The position numbers and the translations under genes are program-made. The notes under the pieces were generated by a model that was not told the origin of the DNA, did no database searches, and was given only the letters and a program-made list of their open reading frames with translations. From a virus, in IMG/VR virus record IMGVR_UViG_3300025132_000082, positions 1 to 43,996 of that record: DNA of 43,996 bases; one strand, given 5' to 3'. Of this stretch, positions 8,513-15,407 are shown piece after piece; the stretch's first letter is position 1; every line of letters begins with the position of its first letter.

Positions 8513-9996
8513 TATTCTAATCCCTCCATATTTTTTAAATAGAGCTCCATAACATCTGGGTTATTCTTTAAAAATAAATTTTGACGAACCTGTAAGGTGT
8601 CTTCATTATTATATATATTAGACATATTTAAAAATTGCTTATATTTAATTTTAGTGCTATCGTTTGTAGAATAAGTTGACTCATTGGAAGTGTCCTTGTC
8701 TCTTTTTCTTCCAAGATAGACATCAGGCTGGTCATAAGGAGTGTTTCTTTTAGCAATATATTCTCTTACTTTTTCAGGCCTTATACCAAATGGCTCGCCT
8801 TTAAAAAGTTGTCCAATTTGCTTTAATGGAAAAATCTGAGAAGCTCCTTGAGTTGCGGACTGAGCTACGTCTACAGGCCATGAAGAAGGGCTATAGTCAT
8901 ATATTCCAGGGGGTCCATAATTTCCAAGCTGATAACCTGTACCAGCAGTTCCTAGTATTGCAGCAAGTGCTCCACGATTACCTCTTGCAAGTGGATTAAA
9001 GTCACCTGTAGTATAAGGAACATAATCTTTTCCATGTTTTTTAGGTGCCCCTTTTCCAAAAATTCCTCTAGGACTAGGCATATGAAGTGCCGCAGTCTTA
9101 TCTTTAAATTGTGACAAAGGAACATTATGAAGTCCCGCTTGTTTAGCTCTTTGGCTCCTTCTAGCAATTTGAGGAATGCTAAAAGTATTATATATATCCC
9201 TAAATTTTCCAGGATACGAAAAAGGATTGTAGTTAATCTTATCTAATAATTTATTACCTGTATTTGGATATTTTCCAGGAACATCTGAAAGCCTTTGCCC
9301 AATTCTACTTCCTAAAGTTGTTTGCATCCCCTTTACATCTAAACGTCTATTTAATTCTTTATTTTCTTTTTTTAGTGAAGATATTGTTTCTTTGTCTGGT
9401 TTTTGTATTTTTTTCTCCACAGCTTTATTCATTTCATCTATAGTAAGTTCATCACTATATTCTTTTCTTGCTTTTTTAGTATCTTTTACATTTCCTTTTT
9501 TAACAGCACTATCAACTTTCTTGGTGACCGTATTGTCAATTTTAGCCATTGTTTTTTTTGCATTATTTTTACCTATAATTCTTCCTAAATCTCTAAAAGC
9601 TTTTTGCCTATTTCCAGTAATAATTGCTCCAGCTATCTCAAAGGGCACATTACCATGAGGTTCATGAGTAAAAGGAGTGGTTTGAAATATTCCTGGCATT
9701 CTTGGAACAGTTAAGTCCTTAGTTACAGGAGAGAGTCCCCATCCCATTGTTTTTAAAAAATTCATAATAGGTTCATCACCCTTCAAGTCATATCCCTCTC
9801 GAAGCATTTGAGCCTCAACACCTGATTGTGGAACATAACCACCAGTTAAATTAGAGGGGTCTTGAGGATTAATCCTAAAACCAGCCCCCGCTTCACCAGC
9901 CAATCCAGGCTCAGGGTCGTATCCTTCGTTCCAAGGCATAAGCATATCTTGAGGGGCTAAGGTTTCTTCTAATAAATTTTCTAATATATTTGCCAT
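8512..9996 (-). CDS. Hypothetical virion-associated protein (494 aa)
   Basis: No family recognised. The N-terminal 120 residues are Pro/Gly-rich (LAPQDMLMPWNEGYDPEPGLAGEAGAGF), followed by a basic coiled-coil region (about 150-225, KNNAKKTMAKIDNTVTKKVD and ELNRRLD) and a Pro/Gly/Tyr-rich second half. One short hydrophobic stretch (ALAAILGTAGTGYQLG, about 340-355) could insert into membrane. The layout, disordered plus coiled coil with a small apolar patch, resembles internal virion or ejection proteins. It overlaps neighbours by 1 bp on both sides, so it belongs to the same late unit. Confidence 0.6.
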   Translation of the reverse strand: MANILENLLEETLAPQDMLMPWNEGYDPEPGLAGEAGAGFRINPQDPSNLTGGYVPQSGVEAQMLREGYDLKGDEPIMNFLKTMGWGLSPVTKDLTVPRMPGIFQTTPFTHEPHGNVPFEIAGAIITGNRQKAFRDLGRIIGKNNAKKTMAKIDNTVTKKVDSAVKKGNVKDTKKARKEYSDELTIDEMNKAVEKKIQKPDKETISSLKKENKELNRRLDVKGMQTTLGSRIGQRLSDVPGKYPNTGNKLLDKINYNPFSYPGKFRDIYNTFSIPQIARRSQRAKQAGLHNVPLSQFKDKTAALHMPSPRGIFGKGAPKKHGKDYVPYTTGDFNPLARGNRGALAAILGTAGTGYQLGNYGPPGIYDYSPSSWPVDVAQSATQGASQIFPLKQIGQLFKGEPFGIRPEKVREYIAKRNTPYDQPDVYLGRKRDKDTSNESTYSTNDSTKIKYKQFLNMSNIYNNEDTLQVRQNLFLKNNPDVMELYLKNMEGLE

Positions 9997-11294
9997 TAAA
10001 TTGTTTCTCCTACTGATGAATACTTTCTAACAAGAGAATCTAAAGGAGTTTCAATATTTTTACCTTGGCTTGAAAAGCCAGCAGAAGTTTTTCCTCCCCC
10101 AGATGCATAATCAAGTCTTCTTCCAGCACTTCCGGTATTTATTCCAGCGCTTATCCCAGCCCCACCACCAAACATTTGATTGCGCATATTGGAGGCTCCA
10201 GCGGAAAAATCATTATAATCAATATTACTCCAATCCAAATTGCTCCAATTAGTTGGGCCAAAATCTGAGGAATTGAAATTAAATCCTCCACTACCAAAAC
10301 CAGAGCCTAAATTAAAGTCTCCAGAGTCAAAGCCTCCAGTTAAACCTTCAATCGGGTCTCCAACTCCAGGAACTAACTCATCATAAAAACCTGATTCATA
10401 TAATTGCTGTAAATTTTGAAGGTAAGCAATCGTCTCTAAAGCATGTTGAGGGTTATCAAAAGTGTACTGACCTGAAGTCGGTAAGCCTGCTTGGGCTAAA
10501 ACTTCAGGACTATATAGGCCATACATATTCGATATAGTATATCCTCCCCCTGGAAGAGTATAAACACCTTGTGCGTAAAGGTGGGCTTCTTCCTGCTCAC
10601 CAGATTCTACCCATTCATCATGAGCATCTCCACCCATGCTTCCACCAAAACCAAGATGGCCTCCACCAGCAGAACCACTTCCAAGTCCTAATCCTTGGTC
10701 AAATTCCATGCCTCCACTTATTCCTGCCCCACTTTCCGAAGCTCCTTCGCCCCATCCAGCGTCATAAGTACCCATACTTTCACTTCCAGGACCAAAACCA
10801 GACCCTCCCATAACATTTTGTCCACCCTGTTGAGAGCCTGTCCCTTGACCTCCCTGCCCACTACTCATAATTCCAGGGTCTACTGGTGGTTTCATTCCAG
10901 CTCCAACACCTATAGGGAGAGGAGATGGAGGGAGAGGCTGAGGCGGCAAAGGACTTGTATCACCTTGCCCAAGTTCATTAGATATCGATGGGATTAACTT
11001 TGTTGGGTGTTGATTTTGATAATCCTCCCAATTAAAGGCCTGCATGAAAGGTCCTCTTATCCCCCCTTGAAACTCATTTAATATTGGGGGAACTAATTTT
11101 TGTAATGCATACATAGAATTAGAGTCTTCAATCCTAGGTGCATATCTTTGTGGTCCTCCTGCTGGGCCTCCCATAGGATTTGGTGAATTAGAATTATTTG
11201 AATTAAAACCTCCAGAATTCATACGACTAATGTTTTGATTCGTATTTTTCAATCCCTGTATCAATGATGATGACAATGGTTTAAATCTTTGCAT
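9996..11294 (-). CDS. Gly/Ser/Pro-rich low-complexity virion-like protein (432 aa)
   Basis: After a short basic-polar N-terminus (SSSLIQGLKNTNQNISRM), about 300 residues are dominated by Gly, Ser, Asn and Pro, with repeated G-G, G-S-G and F-G-S/F-N-S steps (GSGFGSGGFNFNSSDFGP). The C-terminus (DSLVRKYSSVG) is ordered-looking. No enzymatic motif is seen. Such proteins are usually flexible structural linkers or heavily disordered virion proteins. The reading frame is real because it is bounded by a start-stop overlap at 9996 and shows protein-like codon choice throughout. Confidence 0.6.
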   Translation of the reverse strand: MQRFKPLSSSLIQGLKNTNQNISRMNSGGFNSNNSNSPNPMGGPAGGPQRYAPRIEDSNSMYALQKLVPPILNEFQGGIRGPFMQAFNWEDYQNQHPTKLIPSISNELGQGDTSPLPPQPLPPSPLPIGVGAGMKPPVDPGIMSSGQGGQGTGSQQGGQNVMGGSGFGPGSESMGTYDAGWGEGASESGAGISGGMEFDQGLGLGSGSAGGGHLGFGGSMGGDAHDEWVESGEQEEAHLYAQGVYTLPGGGYTISNMYGLYSPEVLAQAGLPTSGQYTFDNPQHALETIAYLQNLQQLYESGFYDELVPGVGDPIEGLTGGFDSGDFNLGSGFGSGGFNFNSSDFGPTNWSNLDWSNIDYNDFSAGASNMRNQMFGGGAGISAGINTGSAGRRLDYASGGGKTSAGFSSQGKNIETPLDSLVRKYSSVGETI

Positions 11295-11306
11295 TTTTAT
11301 ACATTT

Positions 11307-12122
11307 TTATTTTGATGATTCTTCTATTAACTGATTGAGCCATTCCATAGGTATTCCTTCACCGGGTTCCGTAAGAGCACTTGGAATATCTCGATATCCT
11401 CCCCATGTCCATTCATTTCCATATCCCCAGTTCGGATTACCATGCATATAACGCCTTCTAGCGTCATCAAAAGGGCGTAACTCATCTATTTCTGTGGAAG
11501 AGGGCCAACCTTGTCCTTGGTTATCCAGTTCGCTAGAACCTGAGCCTGGTGCTCCATATCCTCCTTCTTCTCCATATTGGTAATAATCAAAGGCTGGACT
11601 ATAGTCTCCATATACGCCTTCCCCCCATTCAATATTCATTGGATTATCTTTATCGTAACTAAATCCAATCTCTTCCTTCCATGTTTTTGGGTCACCATAA
11701 GGTATTTCTTGGTTTGTTTGAGTATCAAGCCAAGTTTTGTGATAAGGCTCTGTCTTTCCATAAAGGTCGTACTCTTTATCGGCATACTCACTTCTTCCAT
11801 ATTCATCATAGTATTCAGGGTCTACTCCATGTAAATGCCGTCTTGGGTCTCGGTCTGATACTCTTTTAGCCATTTTTGCTCCTATAGGGGTAGGAATATG
11901 GTAGTCTGCTCTCCTCCCCTCGCTAACGCCTGTATCAAGGTCATTGTAGTCGCTATATGGGTCATGAAGCTCGTCATAGTCATCTCCTAATTGTCGCTGG
12001 AGTTTCAACGAATTAATTGCATCCCCAAGTCTTCCTAAAGGTACTCCTTCGGTTCCTCCTTGGAACAGTCCCCTATCATCCGACATACCTGATATTATAC
12101 TATTTATTAATGATTTTAACAT
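11307..12122 (-). CDS. Acidic Tyr/Gly-rich hypothetical virion-like protein (271 aa)
   Basis: Start chosen at ATG 12122, preceded by AGAAGGGCAATAAAA. An earlier in-frame start (12197) would overlap the zinc-ribbon gene and add an unconvincing Cys/Ile/His-rich leader. The protein (MLKSLINSIISGMSDDRG...) has a short amphipathic N-terminal helix, then long stretches rich in Asp, Tyr, Gly, Trp and Pro (DDYDELHDPYSDYNDLD; WGYGNEWTWGGY). It shares this disordered, aromatic composition with the neighbouring Gly-rich protein. No family recognised; a structural or head-interior role is inferred from the packaging-gene context. Confidence 0.6.
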   Translation of the reverse strand: MLKSLINSIISGMSDDRGLFQGGTEGVPLGRLGDAINSLKLQRQLGDDYDELHDPYSDYNDLDTGVSEGRRADYHIPTPIGAKMAKRVSDRDPRRHLHGVDPEYYDEYGRSEYADKEYDLYGKTEPYHKTWLDTQTNQEIPYGDPKTWKEEIGFSYDKDNPMNIEWGEGVYGDYSPAFDYYQYGEEGGYGAPGSGSSELDNQGQGWPSSTEIDELRPFDDARRRYMHGNPNWGYGNEWTWGGYRDIPSALTEPGEGIPMEWLNQLIEESSK

Positions 12123-12144
12123 TTTTATTGCCCTTCTATGATGT

Positions 12145-12375
12145 TTATGCCTTTCCTTGTATGGAATTCTCCCCGTAAATATACACAATATTATCATTTA
12201 AATCAAATTCACTGTCACATTCAGGACAAATCCATCCAGTAACTTCTCTGTCGCCATCAATCAATCCGATTCTTTTAGTGAAATTAGATGTTAAATGAAG
12301 GTCTTTATCGCATATAGGGCAGGGGTCTTTAGGCTTCTTTTTCTTTGTGCGCAATGATTTGTGTTTTATTGCCAT
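12145..12375 (-). CDS. Zinc-ribbon protein (76 aa) overlapping the small terminase gene
   Basis: Start chosen at ATG 12375, since GGAGG lies 9 nt upstream, inside the end of the small terminase gene (47-bp overlap). A longer in-frame extension to 12522 has no ribosome binding site. The 76-aa product has a basic N-terminus (KHKSLRTKKKKPKD) and two Cys pairs, CPIC (C19, C22) and CPEC (C50, C53), about 27 residues apart, a zinc-ribbon pattern. It may bind nucleic acid or the terminase. Its tight coupling to terS suggests equal synthesis. Confidence 0.65.
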   Translation of the reverse strand: MAIKHKSLRTKKKKPKDPCPICDKDLHLTSNFTKRIGLIDGDREVTGWICPECDSEFDLNDNIVYIYGENSIQGKA

Positions 12376-13090
12376 CTTTAAGTGCCTCCATTTGCTCGTC
12401 AGTGAAACCAGACCATACTGTAAGCTGTTCTTGCTTTGTTTCGGTATCAAATAATCCTGATATCTTTGATAACGACTCCAATGAGCGTAATTTATCAGAA
12501 TCTTTGTCTGCAATGTCGGCAATTTCTTTGTATTTTGCCAATATCCAATCAGGCGTAATGCCTTCTTCTTGCAATGTTTTCTTTATTTCTTCTTTAACCA
12601 TGGTTCTAACCTCTTCTTTTTTCATTAATTGTTTGGCCGAGTTGGCAATGTATTCACTGCTCTTTGATTTCTTGAATACTTTTTTGTATGCCTGTGTAAT
12701 TTCCATACCCTCAGCCACATATCTAGCAAATACAAACTCTTTGGGGTTTAACCCATCTTTCTGATATTGCTTAAATGCCTTATATGTCCTTGAAAATGTG
12801 TATATATTCTCTGCAATTCCGTCCTCACCTAGCAATTTGGCGTTCATGTTGTCTACTCTAAAGGTTCCAAGGACAGTTCTTACGCATTTTGTAGTCTTTT
12901 TGGACATATTTATCTTTAAATTGTAGCATTTTAGGATTTGACACACATTTTGGTCATCTGTTACTACCCATTCGCCTTCTTTTGCCTTTCGCCAATTCTC
13001 GTTTAAGGGCGTATCAGGGTGATGTAGCCTAAATTCTTGTATTGAGTCGTATAAATAATGGTTAACTCCTTTGACTTTTTTAAAATCCAT
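12329..13090 (-). CDS. terS: Small terminase subunit (probable)
   Basis: The C-terminal 150 residues (from NPKEFVFARYVAEGMEITQAYKKVF) look like Terminase_2-type DNA-recognition subunits: a helix-turn-helix region followed by VRTMVKEEIKKTLQEEGITPDWILAKYKEIAD and LRSLESLSKISGLF, the oligomerisation helices. The N-terminal 90 residues form a separate beta-rich module (WVVTDDQNVCQILKCYNL, VRTVLGTFRVD) of unknown role. It is the first gene of the late operon, after a 590-bp structured leader. No good ribosome binding site precedes ATG 13090, so translation may depend on leader structure or start elsewhere. It should recognise the packaging site for TerL. Confidence 0.75.
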   Translation of the reverse strand: MDFKKVKGVNHYLYDSIQEFRLHHPDTPLNENWRKAKEGEWVVTDDQNVCQILKCYNLKINMSKKTTKCVRTVLGTFRVDNMNAKLLGEDGIAENIYTFSRTYKAFKQYQKDGLNPKEFVFARYVAEGMEITQAYKKVFKKSKSSEYIANSAKQLMKKEEVRTMVKEEIKKTLQEEGITPDWILAKYKEIADIADKDSDKLRSLESLSKISGLFDTETKQEQLTVWSGFTDEQMEALKDGNKTQIIAHKEKEA

Positions 13091-13185
13091 TCAATAATAT
13101 AATCATAATTTTGTTTTTAAAAAAATTTAGACTAAATTAAGCCTCGCATAAATGGTTTGGTTTAATACTTGTTGCGTTTATGTTG

Positions 13186-13222
13186 AAAAAAGTAGCTACA
13201 ATAAGGGGTGAATCTAAGCTAC
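13186..13222 (-). terminator. Terminator-like stem plus T6 at the end of the late leader
   Basis: Read on the minus strand, GTAGCT (plus 13217-13222) can pair with AGCTAC (plus 13192-13197) across a 19-nt loop, and TTTTTT follows at once (plus 13186-13191). The stem is only 6 bp and the loop is long, so it is weak by itself. Its loop contains the 3' strand of the closing helix of the adjacent structured RNA, so the two pairings cross: both would form only as a pseudoknot, otherwise they compete. It lies about 100 bp before terS, where lambda-like phages place a leader terminator. Confidence 0.35.
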
Positions 13223-13417
13223 AGTCCAACTCTAAGGCAATTGAGGACGATTCTAGGGAAATAACCCGAAACTGATGATTGTCCGTGTTTCTAGTTTATT
13301 TGCTAAAAACATATCCAATAGCAGCATGGCTCCAGAAGAGTAAGTTGCAAAGGATTTTGAGACTCTGACTTGATTGTACAGGGGTAATATCTCTCTATCC
13401 TTTCAACAACATTCACC
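13207..13417. ncRNA. Candidate structured RNA, about 210 nt, unclassified
   Basis: Closed by a perfect long-range helix, GGTGAAT (13207-13213) with ATTCACC (13411-13417). Inside are an 11-bp helix with one bulge (13344-13355 with 13397-13407), TGCTA/TAGCA (13301-13305 with 13319-13323), GAAAC/GTTTC (13268-13272 with 13287-13291), GGG/CCC (13256-13258 with 13265-13267) and GTCC/GGAC (13224-13227 with 13245-13248). No long reading frame is present on either strand. Strand is uncertain: the minus strand would make it part of the late leader; on the plus strand a TACAAT box at 13197-13202 would start an RNA close to 13209. It does not match tmRNA, RNase P, 6S or group I intron cores that I can recognise. 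Confidence 0.45.
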
Positions 13418-13500
13418 AAAAGAGTAATTTAATATAAGAAACTAGAAATATCTCCTAAAAAGAAATATTTATTAAAGTTAGAAAAAGTTGAAAAATAGTA

Positions 13501-13580
13501 ATAGAATGCGTGTCTCTCTTTCTTCCGCGACACCTCTTACCTAATGCCCCTCTATGGGGTTAGAATTAGGTTGAAATTCC
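13501..13580. other. Paired hairpins in the late leader
   Basis: GTGTC/GACAC (around 13510-13532) and CCCC/GGGG with a TCTAT loop (13547-13559), the latter extended by CTAA/TTAG, sit between the candidate late promoter and the 210-nt structured RNA. A transcript starting near 13580 on the minus strand would fold these first. They are followed by a T-rich stretch (TACTATTTTTCAACTTTTTC on the minus strand) but the T-run is 20 nt away. A cos or pac site next to terS is an alternative explanation. Confidence 0.35.
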
Positions 13581-13585
13581 ATTCA

Positions 13586-13597
13586 ATTATAATTATA
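13586..13597 (-). promoter_or_regulatory. Candidate late promoter (tandem TATAAT boxes)
   Basis: On the minus strand two perfect TATAAT hexamers lie end to end (plus 13592-13597 and 13586-13591), just after the terminator of the upstream cluster and about 490 bp before terS. No TTGACA-like -35 element is found at the right distance, so a phage activator may be required, as for many late promoters. In such AT-rich DNA a chance match is possible; the placement between terminator and late operon is the main support. Confidence 0.4.
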
Positions 13598-13620
13598 GTT
13601 AGAATTATTATTTCTTTACG

Positions 13621-13651
13621 AAAAAGAAAAAGCCTTCTAATATCGAAGGCT
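13621..13651 (-). terminator. Rho-independent terminator of the 13682-14438 leftward cluster
   Basis: On the minus strand AGCCTTC (from plus 13645-13651) pairs with GAAGGCT (from plus 13631-13637) around a 7-nt loop, followed by TTTTCTTTTT. The stem is 7 bp with 4 G-C pairs. It lies 31 bp after the stop of the 55-aa gene and just before the candidate late promoter, separating the two leftward transcription units. Confidence 0.75.
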
Positions 13652-13681
13652 CTATCTTAACACTATTAATAATATATTTAT

Positions 13682-13849
13682 TTATTCGCAAGCACCTCTA
13701 AACTTATCACTATTAAATAAACTATTATCTTGTTTAAGCATAACACAAAGGTCATCTATTAAGCTATACTTATTTAATCTATTATTATAATTATGACAAA
13801 CATTCTCTTTTATTATGCGTGCTATCTTTATGTAATCTTTTCTAGTCAT
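13682..13849 (-). CDS. Small hypothetical protein (55 aa, MTRKDYIKIARIIKEN...)
   Basis: ATG 13849 is preceded by GAGGATTAAA and lies 8 bp after the upstream stop. The 55-aa product is amphipathic and helical (DYIKIARIIKENVCHNYNN; LIDDLCVMLKQDN). Small proteins opening with M-T-R-K-D-Y-x-x-I-A are common in phage early regions and are generally of unknown function. It is the last gene before the terminator. A regulatory role in the early-to-late switch is possible from position only. Confidence 0.65.
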   Translation of the reverse strand: MTRKDYIKIARIIKENVCHNYNNRLNKYSLIDDLCVMLKQDNSLFNSDKFRGACE

Positions 13850-13857
13850 TTTAATCC

Positions 13858-14244
13858 TCACTTATTAGTTAAAGTTATATTATTATCATCATCTATACTA
13901 TACGTTTTAATAGGCTTGTTTAAATGGTGTATTTCAAGCCATTCTTGATAACTTAATCTATTCTTTACGTAGTTTTTAGGTTCTACAACATCATTAACTC
14001 CACACACATCTTTGGATAGTCTTTCGTAATAGTGTTTTTTTAACACTAATTTCGCTTTATTGCGTGTCATTCTTCTATAATTAGCACCTAGCTCTTTTTT
14101 TTCTTTAAAATCATTATTAACTATATGCTTTAATTTGCGATGGATACGCGTTATTTCTACATTATTATCATAATATAAATTATTACTAGCCATATAATCG
14201 CCTATTATAAACATCATTAACATACTTTCTTTTGGTGTTATCAT
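13858..14244 (-). CDS. Hypothetical basic protein (128 aa)
   Basis: ATG 14244 follows AGGAGCTAAAA, and the upstream gene's stop overlaps this site. The protein has a hydrophobic N-terminal helix (KESMLMMFIIGDYMAS), then a highly basic middle (RIHRKLKHIVNNDFKEKKELGANYRRMTRNKAKLV read as two helices) and an acidic end. The basic helices could bind nucleic acid. No family recognised. It belongs to a three-gene unit oriented opposite to the early operon, as early regulators often are. Confidence 0.6.
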   Translation of the reverse strand: MITPKESMLMMFIIGDYMASNNLYYDNNVEITRIHRKLKHIVNNDFKEKKELGANYRRMTRNKAKLVLKKHYYERLSKDVCGVNDVVEPKNYVKNRLSYQEWLEIHHLNKPIKTYSIDDDNNITLTNK

Positions 14245-14246
14245 TT

Positions 14247-14438
14247 TTAGCTCCTTTTGATTTCTATTTTTAGTTCCTCTTGTAGATAGCCTATAAGATT
14301 ATCATTCGTTATAGTTATCATATCCAAGTTATTTACTTTGTAGCCTTTATATAGGCTTTTCATGGCCTTTTTTAAGTCTTTTATACTTAGTTCTACACTA
14401 TGTATTTTACCATCTTTTATTATTGCTTTATTTTTCAT
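14247..14438 (-). CDS. Small hypothetical protein (63 aa), first gene of the leftward early cluster
   Basis: Starts at ATG 14438 with GGAAG about 8 nt upstream. The product (MKNKAIIKDGKIHSVEL...) is Lys/Ile-rich, with a predicted beta hairpin at the N-terminus followed by helices (IKDLKKAMKSLYKG; NLIGYLQEELKIEIK). No known motif. It directly faces the divergent control region, the usual place for a regulator of the opposite operon; function unproven. Confidence 0.6.
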   Translation of the reverse strand: MKNKAIIKDGKIHSVELSIKDLKKAMKSLYKGYKVNNLDMITITNDNLIGYLQEELKIEIKRS

Positions 14439-14472
14439 TTTGTGTTCTTCCTTTTTTATTAATAATAGTGAA

Positions 14473-14500
14473 TTTATAAGGTATTTTAATTAATACCAAG
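14473..14500 (-). promoter_or_regulatory. Candidate leftward promoter with inverted-repeat operator
   Basis: On the minus strand CTTGGT (plus 14495-14500) and TATAAA (plus 14473-14478) are 16 bp apart, upstream of the 63-aa gene. The spacer is filled by a 6-bp inverted repeat, GGTATT and AATACC (14480-14497, 6-bp centre). A repressor bound there would block the promoter. The left part, AAGGTATTTTA (14478-14488), recurs at 14535-14545 near the opposite promoter. Confidence 0.4.
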
Positions 14501-14534
14501 TACTTTTTATATTTTTTATTAGGTTTTATCATTC

Positions 14535-14574
14535 AAGGTATTTTATATTTAGTGGTAGGTCGCTATTTGAAATA
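14535..14574 (+). promoter_or_regulatory. Rightward early control region with repeated operator-like motifs
   Basis: Contains a second copy of AAGGTATTTTA (14535-14545), and the palindrome TATTTGAAATA (14564-14574), which is also the core of the perfect palindrome at 20986-21002. The start codon of the first early gene lies 45 bp further on. A clear -35/-10 pair is not seen: TATATT at 14544-14549 and TATAAG at 14573-14578 are -10 candidates without a good -35. Confidence 0.4.
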
Positions 14575-14618
14575 TAAGATTTAAGATAAAACAAAAAAAA
14601 ACAAAAAGGAGTTTTGTT

Positions 14619-14978
14619 ATGAATAATAAAAAAATGACAAACAAAGAATACGAAGCAAAAATGTTAAAAGAACTAGGTTTAAGTGCTAGTGATTTAACAA
14701 CACAAAGTGCTAGTGTAGAAAAAAGTAGAAAAGCAAAAGCAAAAGAACTAGCTCATAATGAGGCAATAAAACAACTAGAGAACGACAAAGAAAATGGTAA
14801 AATGAAGTACGTTCTTGCAATTGGTTTAAAAAACAAAAAACCTCAAAAGTTAAATGGTAAATACTTTGTTATTGATAATGTTACTAATGACAAAGGGCAA
14901 AAAGGTAGTTTGATATTGGAGTACAAAAGTTATTTTGAAAACACATTTGTTACGCAATATCAAGAGTTAGGCGAGTAA
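14619..14978 (+). CDS. First early-operon protein, hypothetical (119 aa)
   Basis: The start follows AAAAAGGAGTTTTGTT, a strong site. The N-terminal half is charged and helical (MTNKEYEAKMLKELGLSAS; KSRKAKAKELAHNEAIKQLENDKEN), the C-terminal half beta-rich (MKYVLAIGLKNKK, KYFVIDNVTND, GSLILEYKSY). It is followed by an intrinsic terminator, so it is the only gene of a short, probably abundant first transcript. That arrangement is typical of immediate-early proteins that modify the host, but no homology is recognised. Confidence 0.7.
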   Translation: MNNKKMTNKEYEAKMLKELGLSASDLTTQSASVEKSRKAKAKELAHNEAIKQLENDKENGKMKYVLAIGLKNKKPQKLNGKYFVIDNVTNDKGQKGSLILEYKSYFENTFVTQYQELGE

Positions 14979-14994
14979 GCCAACAAAATAAACT

Positions 14995-15023
14995 AGGGGA
15001 GTGTAAAAGCTCCCCTTTTTTTT
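14995..15023 (+). terminator. Strong rho-independent terminator after the first early gene
   Basis: GGGGAG (14996-15001) pairs with CTCCCC (15010-15015) around an 8-nt loop, flanked by an extra A-T pair and followed by eight T residues (15016-15023). It lies 17 bp after the first early gene. Downstream genes therefore need readthrough, antitermination or another promoter. Confidence 0.85.
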
Positions 15024-15048
15024 GGAGTAAATAAACAAAAGGAAATCC

Positions 15049-15300
15049 ATGAAAGAATACAAAGAAGAAAAAATAAACTATCCTGATGGAAGTTTTCAAA
15101 TAAGATATACAAAGCAATATTTCAATTGTTTTTGTTGTAAAAGAAAAACCCACATATCGAGAATTAAAATATTACAAAATGAATTATTTGTTAAAACAAT
15201 TGTAAATAAAAAGGCTTGTGTTATTTGTTATAAGAAAGCTAACGAAATACTAGAACAAGCAAAACCCCAACTAAGAGCGACAGAGTGGTATAGGAAATAG
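15049..15300 (+). CDS. Cys-rich small protein, probable zinc-binding (83 aa)
   Basis: Starts at ATG 15049 after AAAGGAAATCC. The product has C27, C29 and C30 in NCFCCKRKTH and C57/C60 in ACVICYKKA, consistent with a treble-clef or zinc-ribbon-like site, embedded in a Lys-rich protein. Nucleic-acid binding is likely from composition. No exact family is recognised. It is the first gene after the strong terminator. Confidence 0.6.
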   Translation: MKEYKEEKINYPDGSFQIRYTKQYFNCFCCKRKTHISRIKILQNELFVKTIVNKKACVICYKKANEILEQAKPQLRATEWYRK

Positions 15301-15329
15301 TCCCTGATTAGCGAATTAGCTTACAGGGA
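15301..15329 (+). promoter_or_regulatory. Intergenic hairpin after the Cys-rich gene
   Basis: TCCCTG (15301-15306) pairs with CAGGGA (15324-15329), with AGC/GCT (15310-15312 with 15319-15321) further in. It begins right at the stop codon. No T-run follows (TTTCTGCTGC), so it is probably not an intrinsic terminator. The rest of the 107-bp gap is AT-rich and empty apart from the ribosome binding site of the next gene. Confidence 0.35.
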
Positions 15330-15407
15330 TTTCTGCTGCTCATAACATTTTAAATTATAGTGAAATAAAAGAAGAAACACCCGTTCCAAACGATAAAAGG
15401 AGAACAG

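Noticed and set aside
9392-11234. Many long frames on the strand opposite to late genes
   Set aside because: They have no ribosome binding sites, unnatural composition (for example His- or Phe-rich), and lie fully antisense to well supported genes.
12123-12197. Earlier start for the 271-aa acidic protein
   Set aside because: It would overlap the zinc-ribbon gene and lacks a ribosome binding site; ATG 12122 has AAGGG upstream.
12376-12522. Longer N-terminus for the zinc-ribbon protein
   Set aside because: It runs through the terS gene without a site of its own; ATG 12375 has GGAGG at the right distance.
13180-13275. 31-codon plus-strand frame in the late leader
   Set aside because: No ribosome binding site, no recognised product, and it lies in the structured non-coding region.
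13272-13278. CTGATGA followed by GTCC, as in a hammerhead ribozyme core
   Set aside because: No correctly placed GAAA after stem II and no NUH cleavage site could be aligned; only the 7-base motif agrees.
13253-13331. 24-aa minus-strand frame in the late leader (MLLLDMFLANK...)
   Set aside because: GGAG is only 3 nt from the ATG and the frame crosses several predicted helices; regarded as chance.
13207-13417. tmRNA, RNase P or 6S RNA identity for the 210-nt RNA
   Set aside because: It lacks a T-arm GTTCRA and CCA-type acceptor, the RNase P CR-I and CR-V sequences, and the long single bulge of 6S RNA.
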